Shown: one piece after another, positions 7,482 through 15,831 of the stretch
Numbering within the stretch: position 1 is the stretch's first letter
Layout: every line of letters starts with the position of its first letter
NCBI RefSeq assembly: GCF_003234085.1
Contig: NZ_QKSD01000012.1
Location: forward strand, 1 to 64,000
DNA from: Curtobacterium sp. MCPF17_052
GTDB lineage: Bacteria > Actinomycetota > Actinomycetes > Actinomycetales > Microbacteriaceae
Direction: 5' to 3'
DNA: 64,000 nt
Position numbers and translations under genes: made by a program
Notes under the pieces: model-generated
Database searches by the model: none
Told to the model about the DNA's origin: nothing
Seen by the model: the letters and a program-made list of their open reading frames with translations, nothing else

Positions 7482-7820
7482 CTACGCGAGCTCGCGGCCC
7501 TCGCCGGCGGCGCGCTGGTGCGCCTCCGCCTCGGCCTGGCCGACGATGTCCTCTGCCGGGACCGGCGCGAGGCGGTCCCAGAGGAAGAAGAGCAGGCCGG
7601 CGGCGAGCATCGCGAGCCCGACCCACAGGTTGATGTGGATGCCACCGGTCATCTTCGGATCGCTGTCCCAGTGCACGATGCCGACGATCGTCGTGATGAC
7701 GCCGTAGAGCAGGAACAGACCGCCGAGGATCCGACGCAGGTCCAGGCGGCGGGTCGAGCGGACGAGTGCCGCCTTCTCGTCCTCGGTCATCGAGCCCGAG
7801 GTGTTCGTGGTGTCAGCCAT
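7482..7820 (-). CDS. Small two-span membrane protein linked to the SSS symporter
   Basis: A 112-residue protein: soluble N-terminus (MADTTNTSGSMTEDEKAALV), a basic RRLDLRR, then two transmembrane segments (ILGGLFLLYGVITTIVGIVH and INLWVGLAMLAAGLLFFLWD) and an acidic C-terminal tail. It starts 24 bases after the symporter stop on the same strand, so it is almost certainly co-transcribed. The arrangement resembles symporters that need a small accessory membrane subunit (as in panF/yhdT or mctP neighbourhoods), but family membership cannot be proven here. Confidence 0.75.
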   Translation of the reverse strand: MADTTNTSGSMTEDEKAALVRSTRRLDLRRILGGLFLLYGVITTIVGIVHWDSDPKMTGGIHINLWVGLAMLAAGLLFFLWDRLAPVPAEDIVGQAEAEAHQRAAGEGRELA

Positions 7821-7844
7821 GGGGTGTCTCCTTCGGGGTCGGGA

Positions 7845-9515
7845 TCAGAGGAACGGCAGGTAGAGGACGACGCAGAGCACGAGGGCGACCGTGCCGAGCA
7901 GCGCCGGCGAGCGGTACCAGGCGGTGTCGGTGGCGACGGCGCCCGCGCTCATGTCGATCTTGCCGATGCCGTAGACCAGGCCGCCGAGTTCCGAGACGGG
8001 CTTCGGCTTCGTGAACATCGAGACCGCGACGGCGACGATGATCACCGTGACGAACGAGATGATCGCGCCGTACATGGTCTCGGCGGTGGCGGTCGAGAAC
8101 AGGTCCGGGTCCACCAGGTAGGCGATCCAGGTGATGGTCGGGGTGATGATGCCGAGGACGTAGCCCCAGAGTGCGCCCTGCGTGGTCATCCGCTTCCAGA
8201 GCAGGCCGAGGATGAACACGGCGAACAGCGGCGCGTTGAAGAACGAGAACAGCGTCTGCATGTAGGTCATGATGTTGCCGGCCTGCGCGGCGAGGAAGGC
8301 CGTGCCGACGCCGACGACGACACCCACGACGGTGACCCAGCGACCGGTCTTCAGGTAGTGCAGGTCGGGCATGTTCGGCTTGATGTAGCGCTGCCAGATG
8401 TCGTAGGTGAAGACCGTGTTGAAGCTCGACACGTTGGCCGCCATCCCGGCCATGAAGGACGCCAGGAGGCCCGTGACGGCGACACCGAGGACACCCGTCG
8501 GCAGGTACATCTGGATGAGCTTCGGGATCGCGTCGTTGTAGGTCAGCGTGCCGTCGGCGAACTGGTTGCCGACGACGGCCGCGGCGATGAGGCCGGGCAC
8601 GACGACGATGAACGGGATGAAGAGCTTCGGGATCGCGGCGATCAGCGGGGTGCGGCGGGCGGCCGACATGTTCTTCGCCGAGAACGCGCGCTGCACCTCG
8701 GTGAAGTTCGTCGTCCAGTAGCCGAACGACAGCACGAAGCCGAGCCCGAGCACGATCGCGAGCCAGTTCGCCCCGATCGGGTTCGTGACGTTGCCGATGC
8801 CGGTGCCGGCCCACGTCTGCAGGTGCTGCACGCCCTGGGTCTGCTTGATGGCCTCGGTCAGGCCGCTCCAGCCGCCGACGCGGTGGAGGCCCACGATGGT
8901 CAGCGGGATGAGGCCGGCGAGGATCACGAAGAACTGCATGACCTCGTTGTAGATCGCGCTGGAGAGCCCGCCGAGGGTGATGTAGGCGAGGACGAAGCCG
9001 GCGGACACGATGATCGCGAGCCACTCCGGCCAGCCGAGCATCGCCTCGATGACGATCGCCATCGCGTAGAGGTTGATGCCCGCGATGAGGACGTTCGACA
9101 CCGCGAAGGCGATGGCGTTCACCAGGTGCGGCGCCTTGCCGAAGCGCCGGAGCATGAACTCCGGCACGCTCCGGACCTTCGAGCCGTAGTAGAACGGCAT
9201 CATCACGAGGCCGAGGAAGACCATCGCGGGCACGGCACCGATGAGGTAGTAGTGCAGCGTCGCCATGCCGATCTGGGCGCCGTTGGCCGCCATGCCGAGG
9301 ATCTCGGTGGCGCCGAGGTTCGCGGACACGAACGCCAGGCCCGTGATCCACGCGGGCATGGACCTGCCCGAGAGGAAGAAGTCCATGCTCGTGCGGACCT
9401 GCCGCCGAGCCGTGAACCCGATCCAGATGACCACCCCGAAGTACACGAGGATCATCAAGTAGTCGACCCAGCCCAAGTCGAGCCGGATCCCGCTGTTCGA
9501 TGCTGCGAGGACCAT
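7845..9515 (-). CDS. Sodium:solute symporter (SSS family, SGLT-like)
   Basis: A 556-residue transporter with about 14 hydrophobic segments. SSS landmarks are present: FTARRQVRTSMDFFLSGRSM and FVSANLGATEILGMAANGAQ in the first helices, GGLSSAIYNEVMQFFVILAG, and FGYWTTNFTEVQRAFSAKN in the core. This pattern fits the SGLT/sugar or myo-inositol branch better than proline or acetate carriers, but the substrate is not certain. ATG 9515 has GGAGAG seven bases upstream. The small membrane protein follows in the same operon, and dyads lie upstream at 9574-9595. Confidence 0.9.
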   Translation of the reverse strand: MVLAASNSGIRLDLGWVDYLMILVYFGVVIWIGFTARRQVRTSMDFFLSGRSMPAWITGLAFVSANLGATEILGMAANGAQIGMATLHYYLIGAVPAMVFLGLVMMPFYYGSKVRSVPEFMLRRFGKAPHLVNAIAFAVSNVLIAGINLYAMAIVIEAMLGWPEWLAIIVSAGFVLAYITLGGLSSAIYNEVMQFFVILAGLIPLTIVGLHRVGGWSGLTEAIKQTQGVQHLQTWAGTGIGNVTNPIGANWLAIVLGLGFVLSFGYWTTNFTEVQRAFSAKNMSAARRTPLIAAIPKLFIPFIVVVPGLIAAAVVGNQFADGTLTYNDAIPKLIQMYLPTGVLGVAVTGLLASFMAGMAANVSSFNTVFTYDIWQRYIKPNMPDLHYLKTGRWVTVVGVVVGVGTAFLAAQAGNIMTYMQTLFSFFNAPLFAVFILGLLWKRMTTQGALWGYVLGIITPTITWIAYLVDPDLFSTATAETMYGAIISFVTVIIVAVAVSMFTKPKPVSELGGLVYGIGKIDMSAGAVATDTAWYRSPALLGTVALVLCVVLYLPFL

Positions 9516-9573
9516 TCACACTCTCCGTCGATGTGTTGCAGTCGACAACTGCGCCGACCCGGACGAAGACGTT

Positions 9574-9595
9574 ACACGGCGTGTGACCGTTCACA
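9574..9595. promoter_or_regulatory. Two overlapping dyads upstream of the symporter gene
   Basis: ACACGGCGTGT (9574-9584) is a perfect dyad with one central base, and TGTGACCGTTCACA (9582-9595) has perfect TGTGA/TCACA arms with a 4-base spacer. They overlap and sit 59-80 bases upstream of the symporter ATG. They could be operators for a carbohydrate regulator. The TGTGA/TCACA arms resemble CRP half-sites, but the spacer is two bases shorter than the classical one. Confidence 0.4.
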
Positions 9596-9653
9596 TAGCC
9601 GAGGCATGCATCCCGCGCGATCGCGTGCTCGGGTCGCTCGCTAGGCTCGGCGC

Positions 9654-10088
9654 ATGCGCATCCTCGTCCTCAACGGCCCGAACCTGGACATCCTCGGCCG
9701 ACGCGACCCGGAGCAGTACGGCACGGTGACGCTCGCCGAGATCGAGGCGATCGTCCACACCGAGGCCGCGGTGCACGAGCTCGAGGCCGACTTCCGACAG
9801 AGCAACCGCGAGGGCGAGCTCGTCGAGTGGCTGCACGAGGCGCTCGACGACTTCGCAGGCGTCGTCATCAACCCCGCCGCGTACGCGCACACGTCGGTGG
9901 CACTGCACGACGCGGTCGAGGCGCTGAGCGTCCCCGTGGTCGAGGTGCACCTGTCCAACACGTGGAAGCGCGAGCCGTTCCGGCACGTCGACCACGTCGC
10001 CACGGCCGCGACGGCGGTCATCGCCGGTGCTGGCGCGGACGGGTACCGCCTGGCCGTCGCCCACGTCGCGGCGCTCCTGCGCGGCTGA
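9654..10088 (+). CDS. aroQ: Type II 3-dehydroquinate dehydratase
   Basis: The third step of the shikimate pathway: dehydration of 3-dehydroquinate to 3-dehydroshikimate in the cytoplasm. The 144-residue length matches the dodecameric type II family. Motifs in order: LNGPNLDILGRRDPEQYG (catalytic Tyr about residue 23), FRQSNREGELVEWLHEA (flexible lid with Arg), INPAAYAHTSVALHDA and VEVHLSN (catalytic His). The start ATG lies six bases after TAGGCT, so the mRNA is probably leaderless. The gene stands alone; other shikimate genes are not in the window. Confidence 0.95.
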   Translation: MRILVLNGPNLDILGRRDPEQYGTVTLAEIEAIVHTEAAVHELEADFRQSNREGELVEWLHEALDDFAGVVINPAAYAHTSVALHDAVEALSVPVVEVHLSNTWKREPFRHVDHVATAATAVIAGAGADGYRLAVAHVAALLRG

Positions 10089-10110
10089 CGCCGCGGTGAG
10101 GCGCCGGCGC

Positions 10111-10283
10111 GAGACGCCGGCGCGAGACGTCGGCGTCGATCCGAGACGCCGCGTTGCCGTCGAGACGCCGCCGGGTACCGCGGCGCCTCGACGCCATCGC
10201 GGCGTCTCGGGCACACGGGGGCGTCTCGGCCAGACGGGACGTCTCGGGCACGCAGGGGTGTCTCGGGCACGCGGGGGCGTCTC
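10111..10283. repeat. Intergenic 19-bp periodic GAGACG/CGTCTC repeat block
   Basis: GAGACG occurs at 10111, 10124, 10143 and 10162. The reverse complement CGTCTC (or TGTCTC) follows at 10203, 10222, 10240, 10259 and 10278, stepping 18-19 bases. The right half is close to a tandem repeat of CGTCTCGGGCACGCGGGGG, and the left half is its approximate inverted counterpart, so the block can fold on itself. It fills most of the 240-bp gap between convergent aroQ and the FMN reductase gene. A terminator or mobile repeat role is inferred. Confidence 0.65.
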
Positions 10284-10328
10284 GGGGACACGTGCGCCGC
10301 CCACGCCGGCGATCGGGCGGGAGGCCCG

Positions 10329-10925
10329 TCAGAACTCCGCGGGCCGCCGCACCTCGTCGACGCCCGCAGCCACGAACCCGCCGCGGATGATCGGCAGCGC
10401 CCGACGGACGGCCTGGTCGATCCGCAGCTCGAGGTCGATGCTCGCGATGTCGTAGCCCCCGACGCGCTTGTCGAAGTCCCGTTCGTTGCCGAACACCGCC
10501 AGCGGCAGCGTCGTCGACTGGAAGAAGCCGAACAGCGGGCGCATCTGGTGCTCGACGAGGAGTGCGTGCCGGTCGCTGCCCCCGGTCGCGGTGAGCAGCA
10601 CCGGGGTGTCGACCAGGTCGTACTGCCCGATCCAGTCGAAGAAGAGCTTGAACGCGCCGGAGTACGCGGCGCGGAAGGCCGGACTCCCGACGACCAGCAC
10701 GTCCGCCGCCTCGACCGCCTCGAGCGCGGCGCGGGTGGCGGCGGACATGTGCTCCCGGTCGACGGCCGCACCGAGGTCCGCCAGGAGCGGACCGATCTCG
10801 ACGAGGACGGTCTCGGCGTCCGGCAGCTCGGCGGCGAGCCGGTCGACGGTCGCGGCGACGAGGGTCGAGGTGCGGGACGGGTCGGACGGGCTGCCGCTGA
10901 CCCCGACGACGAGGGAACTGCTCAT
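10329..10925 (-). CDS. NAD(P)H-dependent FMN reductase (SsuE/MsuE-like flavodoxin fold)
   Basis: A 198-residue flavodoxin-fold protein starting MSSSLVVGVSGSPSDPSRTS, where VSGSPSDPSRTSTL forms the FMN phosphate-binding loop. VVGSPAFRAAYSGAFKLFFD (residues about 72-91) is the conserved isoalloxazine-contact block of the NADPH-dependent FMN reductase family. ATATGGSDRHAL-type sequence and a C-terminal helix follow (TGGSDRHALLVEHQMRPLFG). Such enzymes supply reduced FMN to two-component monooxygenases, often for sulfonates. No monooxygenase neighbour is present, so its partner is unknown. ATG 10925 is preferred over the longer open frame, which has no similarity upstream. Confidence 0.88.
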   Translation of the reverse strand: MSSSLVVGVSGSPSDPSRTSTLVAATVDRLAAELPDAETVLVEIGPLLADLGAAVDREHMSAATRAALEAVEAADVLVVGSPAFRAAYSGAFKLFFDWIGQYDLVDTPVLLTATGGSDRHALLVEHQMRPLFGFFQSTTLPLAVFGNERDFDKRVGGYDIASIDLELRIDQAVRRALPIIRGGFVAAGVDEVRRPAEF

Positions 10926-11029
10926 GCCGTCGATGCTCACACGCCCCGTCGGGCCCGGTGACGATGTGACGACATGTGTCGCTGCGACGACCCGGGCACT
11001 CCCGGGCACTCCGGCGTACCGTCCGGCAG

Positions 11030-11494
11030 ATGCAGACCTTCCTGCCGTTCGCCGACTTCCGCGCCTCCGCCGAGGTCCTCGACGACAAGCGCCTCGGCAA
11101 GCAGCGGGTCGAGACCCTGCAGGTGATGCGGGCCCTGACGCTGCCGGACTACGGCTGGCAGCACCACCCGGTCACCGCGATGTGGCGGGGCTTCCGGCCG
11201 GCGCTGATGGCGTACCAGGACGCCACGTGCCGGGTGTGGCTCGAGCGCGGGCACGCGGACACCTGTCTCGAGAAGACCCTGGCGGACCTGGCGCTCGTCC
11301 CCGAGGACCTGGAGGCGTACGAGCGCGGCGACTTCGAGGTGCCCTCGTGGAACGCCGACGAGCGTGTGCACCTGTCACACCGGTCGAAGCTCGTGCAGAA
11401 GGCGCCGGAGCACTACCGCCCGCTCTTCCCCGACGTGCCGGACGACCTGGACTACCTCTGGCCGGGCACCGTGGAGCACCGCACGACCGCTTGA
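11030..11494 (+). CDS. MSMEG_6728 family protein (pyrimidine-dimer glycosylase-like)
   Basis: A 154-residue protein: MQTFLPFADFRASAEVLDDK, RLGKQRVETLQVMRAL, GWQHHPVTAMWRGFRPALMA, WNADERVHLSHRSKLVQKAP, EHYRPLFPDVPDDLDYLWP. These blocks match the actinobacterial MSMEG_6728 family, which is related to the T4 endonuclease V/pyrimidine dimer DNA glycosylase superfamily (note the LDDKRLGKQRVE helix). A role in DNA repair is plausible but unproven. Start ATG 11030 lies seven bases after TACCGT, again a leaderless arrangement; an upstream in-frame extension is rejected for lack of similarity. Confidence 0.8.
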   Translation: MQTFLPFADFRASAEVLDDKRLGKQRVETLQVMRALTLPDYGWQHHPVTAMWRGFRPALMAYQDATCRVWLERGHADTCLEKTLADLALVPEDLEAYERGDFEVPSWNADERVHLSHRSKLVQKAPEHYRPLFPDVPDDLDYLWPGTVEHRTTA

Positions 11495-11681
11495 GCGGGA
11501 CCGGGCCCGCCGCACCTCAGGGGGAACGGGACGCATCGTTCAGGGGTCGATGGTCCCGAAGGCCACGGCGGACCCGGTCGTTCCGGGACGGTCCGGCAGG
11601 GGCCGGTGTCCCGGCCGGACGCGTATCAGGGGTCGCGTCCGGTCCAGCGCACCGCCGGGAGGGGCGGTGCAGGTCTCGAGG

Positions 11682-11945
11682 TCAGTTCCGGTCCCGGTCT
11701 CCCCGGTACCGATCGGATTCGGACGGCACCGGCATCGGGCGACCGGCCCGCGCGAGCTGCGCGGGCAGGAGCGCGCTGGCGAGCGTCGCGAGCACACCGA
11801 CCGCGGCGACGACCGCGAGCGGGCCGGCGTCGAGGCCGTGCCCGGAACCGACGGCGAGCGCCAGGACCGTCGCCGGTGCGGGCAGGAGCTGGACCGCTCG
11901 GAAGCGGTCGCCCTGCGTCACCGATGAGGTCGTCGCGTTCGCCAT
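11682..11945 (-). CDS. Small hypothetical membrane protein
   Basis: An 87-residue product starting MANATTSSVTQGDRFRAVQL. It has hydrophobic stretches PAPATVLALAVGSGHG and LAVVAAVGVLATLASALLPA, suggesting two weak membrane spans, and a polar C-terminal tail (PVPSESDRYRGDRDRN). It is not a family I recognise. The gene is convergent with the upstream 11030-11494 gene. The 187-bp gap 11495-11681 holds short GC-rich inverted repeats but no other convincing gene. Confidence 0.45.
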   Translation of the reverse strand: MANATTSSVTQGDRFRAVQLLPAPATVLALAVGSGHGLDAGPLAVVAAVGVLATLASALLPAQLARAGRPMPVPSESDRYRGDRDRN

Positions 11946-12027
11946 GCCTCCACTCTGGACGACCGCGCGTGTCCGCAATAGGGGGGACACGGCCCCAGAC
12001 ATGGAGTAGAACGTCTAGTACACCAGG

Positions 12028-13167
12028 TCAGGCGAGGGACCGGACCGCCGTGACGGCGTCGACCACGGCCTCCACGACGACCGTCGCGTCGTCCGTCGTG
12101 AGGGACGCGTCGAACGTCAACCGGACGGCGGAGCGCGCCAGGTCCTCCGGGAGGCCCAGTGCCAGCAGCACGTGCGAGGCCTCGGTGCTGCCGGCGGCAC
12201 AGGCGCTGCCCGAGGACGACACCACGTCCCGTCGTTCCAGTGCGAGCAGCACCGTCTCGCCGTACACGCCCGGGAAGCAGAAGGAGGCGTGTCCCGGCAG
12301 GCGGTGGTCGGCCGATCCGGTGAGGAGCGCACCCGGCACCCGGTCGAGCACCCCGGCGACGACGACGTCACGGACGGCCGACGCGTGCGCTGCAGCCGTG
12401 TCCCGCTCGGCGAGCACGGCCCTCCAGGCCGCGGCGAGGCCGACCGCACCCGCGACGTCCTCGGTGCCAGAACGCCGTCCGCGCTCCTGTCCCCCGCCGT
12501 GGACGAGCGGTTCGAACCGGACGCCCGAACGGACGGCGAGGGCACCGGTCCCCTTCGTCGCGCCGAGCTTGTGCCCCGACACCGAGACCGCGTCGACACC
12601 CAGGACGTCGAGCCCGACGGGCAGCCACGGGGCCGACTGCACGGCGTCGGTGTGGAAGCGGGCGCCGACCTCGTGGGCGATCGCGGCGAGCCGGTGGACG
12701 TCCTGCACCGTGCCGATCTCGTTGTCGGCGTGCGCGATCGAGACCAGCGTGGTGTCCGGTCGGAGGGCGGCACGCAGGGTCTCCGGCGCCACCGTGCCGT
12801 CCGGCTCCACGGGGAGCACCGTCACGTCGAAGCCGTGGAACCGTTCCAGGTAGCGGCAGCTCTCGAGGACGGCCTCGTGCTCGACGGCGCTCGTGACGAC
12901 GTGTCGGCCGCGGGATGCGGCGAGCGCGATGCCCTTGACCACGGTGTTCGCGCCCTCGGTGCCGCCGCTGGTGAAGACGACCTCGCCCGGACGACAGCCG
13001 AGCGCTCCGGCGACGACCGACCGTGCGCCGGCCAGGCCCCGGGCGGCGGCGTCCCCGATGCCGTGGGTCGACGACGGGTTGCCGAAGGTCCCGGTCAGGT
13101 AGGGCCACATCGCCTCGAGGACCTCGCGACGGACCGGCGTGGTCGCGGCGCGGTCCAGGTAGAACAC
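12028..13167 (-). CDS. Cysteine desulfurase (NifS/IscS-type) of the NAD operon
   Basis: A PLP enzyme that releases sulfur from cysteine for Fe-S cluster assembly. The 379-residue protein shows the N-terminal YLDRAATTPVRREVLEAM, FTSGGTEGANTVVKG, HTDAVQSAPW, the PLP-lysine block VSVSGHKLGATKG (Lys200) and the active-site cysteine in SSGSACAAG (Cys323). GTG 13167 is eight bases downstream of the nadC stop, so it closes the nadA-nadB-nadC operon. By established analogy (B. subtilis nifS beside nadB), it probably supplies sulfur for the NadA 4Fe-4S cluster. Confidence 0.93.
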   Translation of the reverse strand: MFYLDRAATTPVRREVLEAMWPYLTGTFGNPSSTHGIGDAAARGLAGARSVVAGALGCRPGEVVFTSGGTEGANTVVKGIALAASRGRHVVTSAVEHEAVLESCRYLERFHGFDVTVLPVEPDGTVAPETLRAALRPDTTLVSIAHADNEIGTVQDVHRLAAIAHEVGARFHTDAVQSAPWLPVGLDVLGVDAVSVSGHKLGATKGTGALAVRSGVRFEPLVHGGGQERGRRSGTEDVAGAVGLAAAWRAVLAERDTAAAHASAVRDVVVAGVLDRVPGALLTGSADHRLPGHASFCFPGVYGETVLLALERRDVVSSSGSACAAGSTEASHVLLALGLPEDLARSAVRLTFDASLTTDDATVVVEAVVDAVTAVRSLA

Positions 13168-13175
13168 GGCCGCCC

Positions 13176-14180
13176 TCAGACGTCGACGTCGACGTCGAGC
13201 CCGAGGTCGAGCGCGCGCGCCGAGTGGGTCAGGGCACCGACCGAGACGATGTCGACGCCGGTGGCGGCGATCGCGGCGACCGTGTCGAGCGACACGCCAC
13301 CCGAGGCCTCGACGAGCGCCCGGCCGGACACGAGTGCGACGCCTTCCTGCAGCATCGGCACGGTGAAGTTGTCGAGCATGATCGTGTCGACGCCTGCACT
13401 GACGACGGGTTCGATCTGGTCGATGCGGTCGACCTCCACCTCGAGGTGCACAGTGTGTCCGAGCCGGGCTCGGGCGGCACGGATCGCCTCCCCGATGCCG
13501 ACGCCCTCGGCGAGCAGCACCGCCAGGTGGTTGTCCTTCGCGAGCACCGCGTCGGACAGCGACGTGCGGTGGTTGTGACCGCCGCCGCAGCGGACCGCGT
13601 GCCGTTCGAGGGCGCGGAGCCCGGGCGTCGTCTTCCGGGTGTCGACGATCCGCGCCCCGGTGCCGACGGTCGCGTCGACGTAGCGCGCGGTCAGCGTGGC
13701 GATGCCGGACATCCGCTGCACCAGGTTGAGCGCCACCCGCTCGGCCCGGAGCACCGAACGCGCCGACCCGGAGACGCTCGCGATGACGTCCCCGGCGCCG
13801 AAGGCCGCACCGTCGCGGAGCGCGAGCGCGACCACGAGGCCCGGGTCGACGGCGTGCATCACCGCGACGAACACGTCCCCGCCCGCCAGTACGCCGGGTT
13901 CGCGGGCGGCCAGGGTCGCGGTCGCAGTGGCCGAGGCGGGGATCAGCGTCTCGCTCGTGACGTCACCCCAGGGGGCGTCCTCCTCCAGGGCGGTGTCGAT
14001 GACCCGGCGGAGTGCGTGCGGCGGGATCGTGCCGGGGTCGAGGGCGGCCGCGGTCGGTGACGCGGTGGTGGTGGGCGTCGTGCTTGCAGGCGTCGGGCTG
14101 GCTGGCGTCGGGCTGGCTGGCGTCGGGCTGGCTGGCGTCGGGCTGGCTGGTGTCGTGCTGGCTGGTGTCGTGCCGGTCAT
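13176..14180 (-). CDS. nadC: Nicotinate-nucleotide pyrophosphorylase (quinolinate phosphoribosyltransferase)
   Basis: It converts quinolinate and PRPP to nicotinate mononucleotide, the third step of de novo NAD synthesis. The 334-residue protein has an unusual N-terminal extension of six TPAS[P/T] repeats (residues 5-34) before the normal enzyme starts near residue 50 (PPHALRRVIDTALEEDAPWG). Catalytic blocks are intact: LNLVQRMSGIATLTARYV, RIVDTRKTTPGLR, HAVRCGGGHNHR, AKDNHL, LEVEVD and the phosphate-binding GVDIVSVGALTHS. The start ATG overlaps the nadB stop as ATGA, showing translational coupling. Confidence 0.95.
   Translation of the reverse strand: MTGTTPASTTPASPTPASPTPASPTPASPTPASTTPTTTASPTAAALDPGTIPPHALRRVIDTALEEDAPWGDVTSETLIPASATATATLAAREPGVLAGGDVFVAVMHAVDPGLVVALALRDGAAFGAGDVIASVSGSARSVLRAERVALNLVQRMSGIATLTARYVDATVGTGARIVDTRKTTPGLRALERHAVRCGGGHNHRTSLSDAVLAKDNHLAVLLAEGVGIGEAIRAARARLGHTVHLEVEVDRIDQIEPVVSAGVDTIMLDNFTVPMLQEGVALVSGRALVEASGGVSLDTVAAIAATGVDIVSVGALTHSARALDLGLDVDVDV
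14079..14168 (-). repeat. 15-bp coding minisatellite in the nadC 5' end
   Basis: Six tandem 15-bp units, read on the plus strand as CTGGCTGGCGTCGGG with single-base variants, encode (TPAS[P/T]) x 6. Unit length is a multiple of three, so copy number can vary without shifting the frame. It encodes a flexible extension before the folded NadC enzyme. Confidence 0.8.
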
Positions 14181-15829
14181 GCGAGTGCTCCCTGTCGGGC
14201 GGACGGTCGGAGGGGCTCCAGCCCGGCGGCACCGCTGGGCACGACGGTGCCGGTGGGCCCGGGCGCCGCGGTGACCCAGGCGATCGTCACGGGCGCGATC
14301 GGGTCGGTCTCCGGGTGGTCGGTGCGCGCGTGAGCGCCGCGGGACTCCGTGCGGGCCTCGGCCGCGAGGGCGGTGAGCCGGGCGAGGTCGAGCAGCGCGC
14401 GGTCCTCGGCGTCCCGGACGGTGGTCGGGGCGGGGGCGGACAGTGCGGCCAGGGCAGCGCGGGCCCCGGCGAGCCCGATCGCGTCGCGGAGCAGGCCGAC
14501 GTGGTCGGTCATGACGGACTGCAGCAACTGCCGGACGGAGGTGCCGGGATCGAGCCGGGCCGGGCCTCCCGTCCGGTCGCCGCCCGACCGGACGACGGTC
14601 GGGACGAGCGTCGCGTCGCCGCGCAGCCGGAGTCGACCGGGTCGGGGTGCCCCGAGCGCGTCCGCCGCGCGGACCGCGAAGACGAGCCCTTCGAGCAGCG
14701 AGTTCGAGGCCAGCCGGTTCGCGCCGTGGACCCCGGTGCAGGCGGCCTCGCCGACCGCGAGGAGACCCGGGAGGCTCGTGCGGCCCTCCGTGTCCGTCGC
14801 GATCCCGCCCATCGCGTAGTGCGCGGCCGGGGCGACGGGGACGCCCTCGCGGGTCCAGTCGAAGCCGGCCGCCCGGGTGTCGCGGGTGAGCCCCGGGAAG
14901 CGGCGGACGAGGAAGTCGGCGTCGAGGCCGGTCGCGTCGAGAAGGACGGGTCGGCCTCCTTGCGATCGCATGGCAGCCGCGATGCCGCGTGCGACGACGT
15001 CCCGCGGGGCGAGCTCGGCCTCGGGGTGGACGTCGGTCATGAACCGGTGACCGGTCGCGTCGCGGAGGACGGCCCCCTCGCCGCGGACGGCCTCGGACAC
15101 CAGGCCGCCGTCCGGGACCGCGAGCCGGGTCGGGTGGAACTGGACGAACTCCAGGTCGGCGAGCACGGCTCCCGCGCGCCAGGCCGCGGCCGTGCCGTCG
15201 CCGGTCGCGACCAGGGGGTTCGTCGTCTCGCGGTACAGGTGCCCGGCGCCCCCGGAGGCGATCAGCACGGCGTCGGCGTCGAGCCGTCGGGGTTCGCCGA
15301 GCAGGTCCAGGACCTCGACGCCGACGACCTGGCCGTCCCGCACGACGAGGTCGGTGAGGCAGGTGCGCTCGAGGATCGTGACGTGCCGACGGTGCAGGGC
15401 GGCGACGAGCGTCCGCTCCACCGCGGCCCCGGTCGCGTCGCCGTCCGCGTGCAGCACCCGCCAGCGGGCGTGCGCGGCCTCCCGCCCGCGGGCCAGGTCG
15501 TCCCCGTAGCGGTCGAGGGTCTCCGGGTCGGTGCTGCGGTCGAAGGGCACGCCGAGCGCGAGCAGGTCCTGGACGCGGGCCGGGCCGTCGGTGCAGAGGA
15601 CGTCCACGGCACGGGCGTCGGCACTGCCCGCCGCAGCGACGTGGGTGTCGTGCTCGTGCAGGGCGGCGGAGTCGTCCGCCCCGAGCGCCACCGCGATGCC
15701 ACCCTGGGCGCGCGCGGTGGCACCGTCGGCGAGGGCGCCCTTCGTGACGAGGGTGACGTCGTGCCGGGCGCTGGCCCGGATGGCGGCGGTGAGGCCGGCG
15801 ATGCCGGACCCGACGACGACGACGTGCAT
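14177..15829 (-). CDS. nadB: L-aspartate oxidase
   Basis: A flavoenzyme oxidising L-aspartate to iminoaspartate for NadA. The 550-residue protein begins directly with the FAD dinucleotide-binding motif VVVVGSGIAGLTAAIRAS. Family blocks follow: GALADGATARAQGGIAVAL, GVPFDRS, ASGGAGHLYRETTNP, FVQFHPTRLAVPDGG, SEAVRGEGAVLRD, HYAMGGIATDTEGRTSLPGL and GVHGANRLASNSLLEGLVF. The ATG at 15829 is two bases beyond the nadA stop. A copy of the dispersed GCCTCCCGTCCGG motif lies inside this gene near 14565. Confidence 0.95.
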   Translation of the reverse strand: MHVVVVGSGIAGLTAAIRASARHDVTLVTKGALADGATARAQGGIAVALGADDSAALHEHDTHVAAAGSADARAVDVLCTDGPARVQDLLALGVPFDRSTDPETLDRYGDDLARGREAAHARWRVLHADGDATGAAVERTLVAALHRRHVTILERTCLTDLVVRDGQVVGVEVLDLLGEPRRLDADAVLIASGGAGHLYRETTNPLVATGDGTAAAWRAGAVLADLEFVQFHPTRLAVPDGGLVSEAVRGEGAVLRDATGHRFMTDVHPEAELAPRDVVARGIAAAMRSQGGRPVLLDATGLDADFLVRRFPGLTRDTRAAGFDWTREGVPVAPAAHYAMGGIATDTEGRTSLPGLLAVGEAACTGVHGANRLASNSLLEGLVFAVRAADALGAPRPGRLRLRGDATLVPTVVRSGGDRTGGPARLDPGTSVRQLLQSVMTDHVGLLRDAIGLAGARAALAALSAPAPTTVRDAEDRALLDLARLTALAAEARTESRGAHARTDHPETDPIAPVTIAWVTAAPGPTGTVVPSGAAGLEPLRPSARQGALA

Positions 15830-15831
15830 CC

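Noticed and set aside
10089..10328. CRISPR array
   Set aside because: The 19-bp steps have no unique spacers between constant repeats, the unit inverts orientation midway, and no cas gene is nearby.
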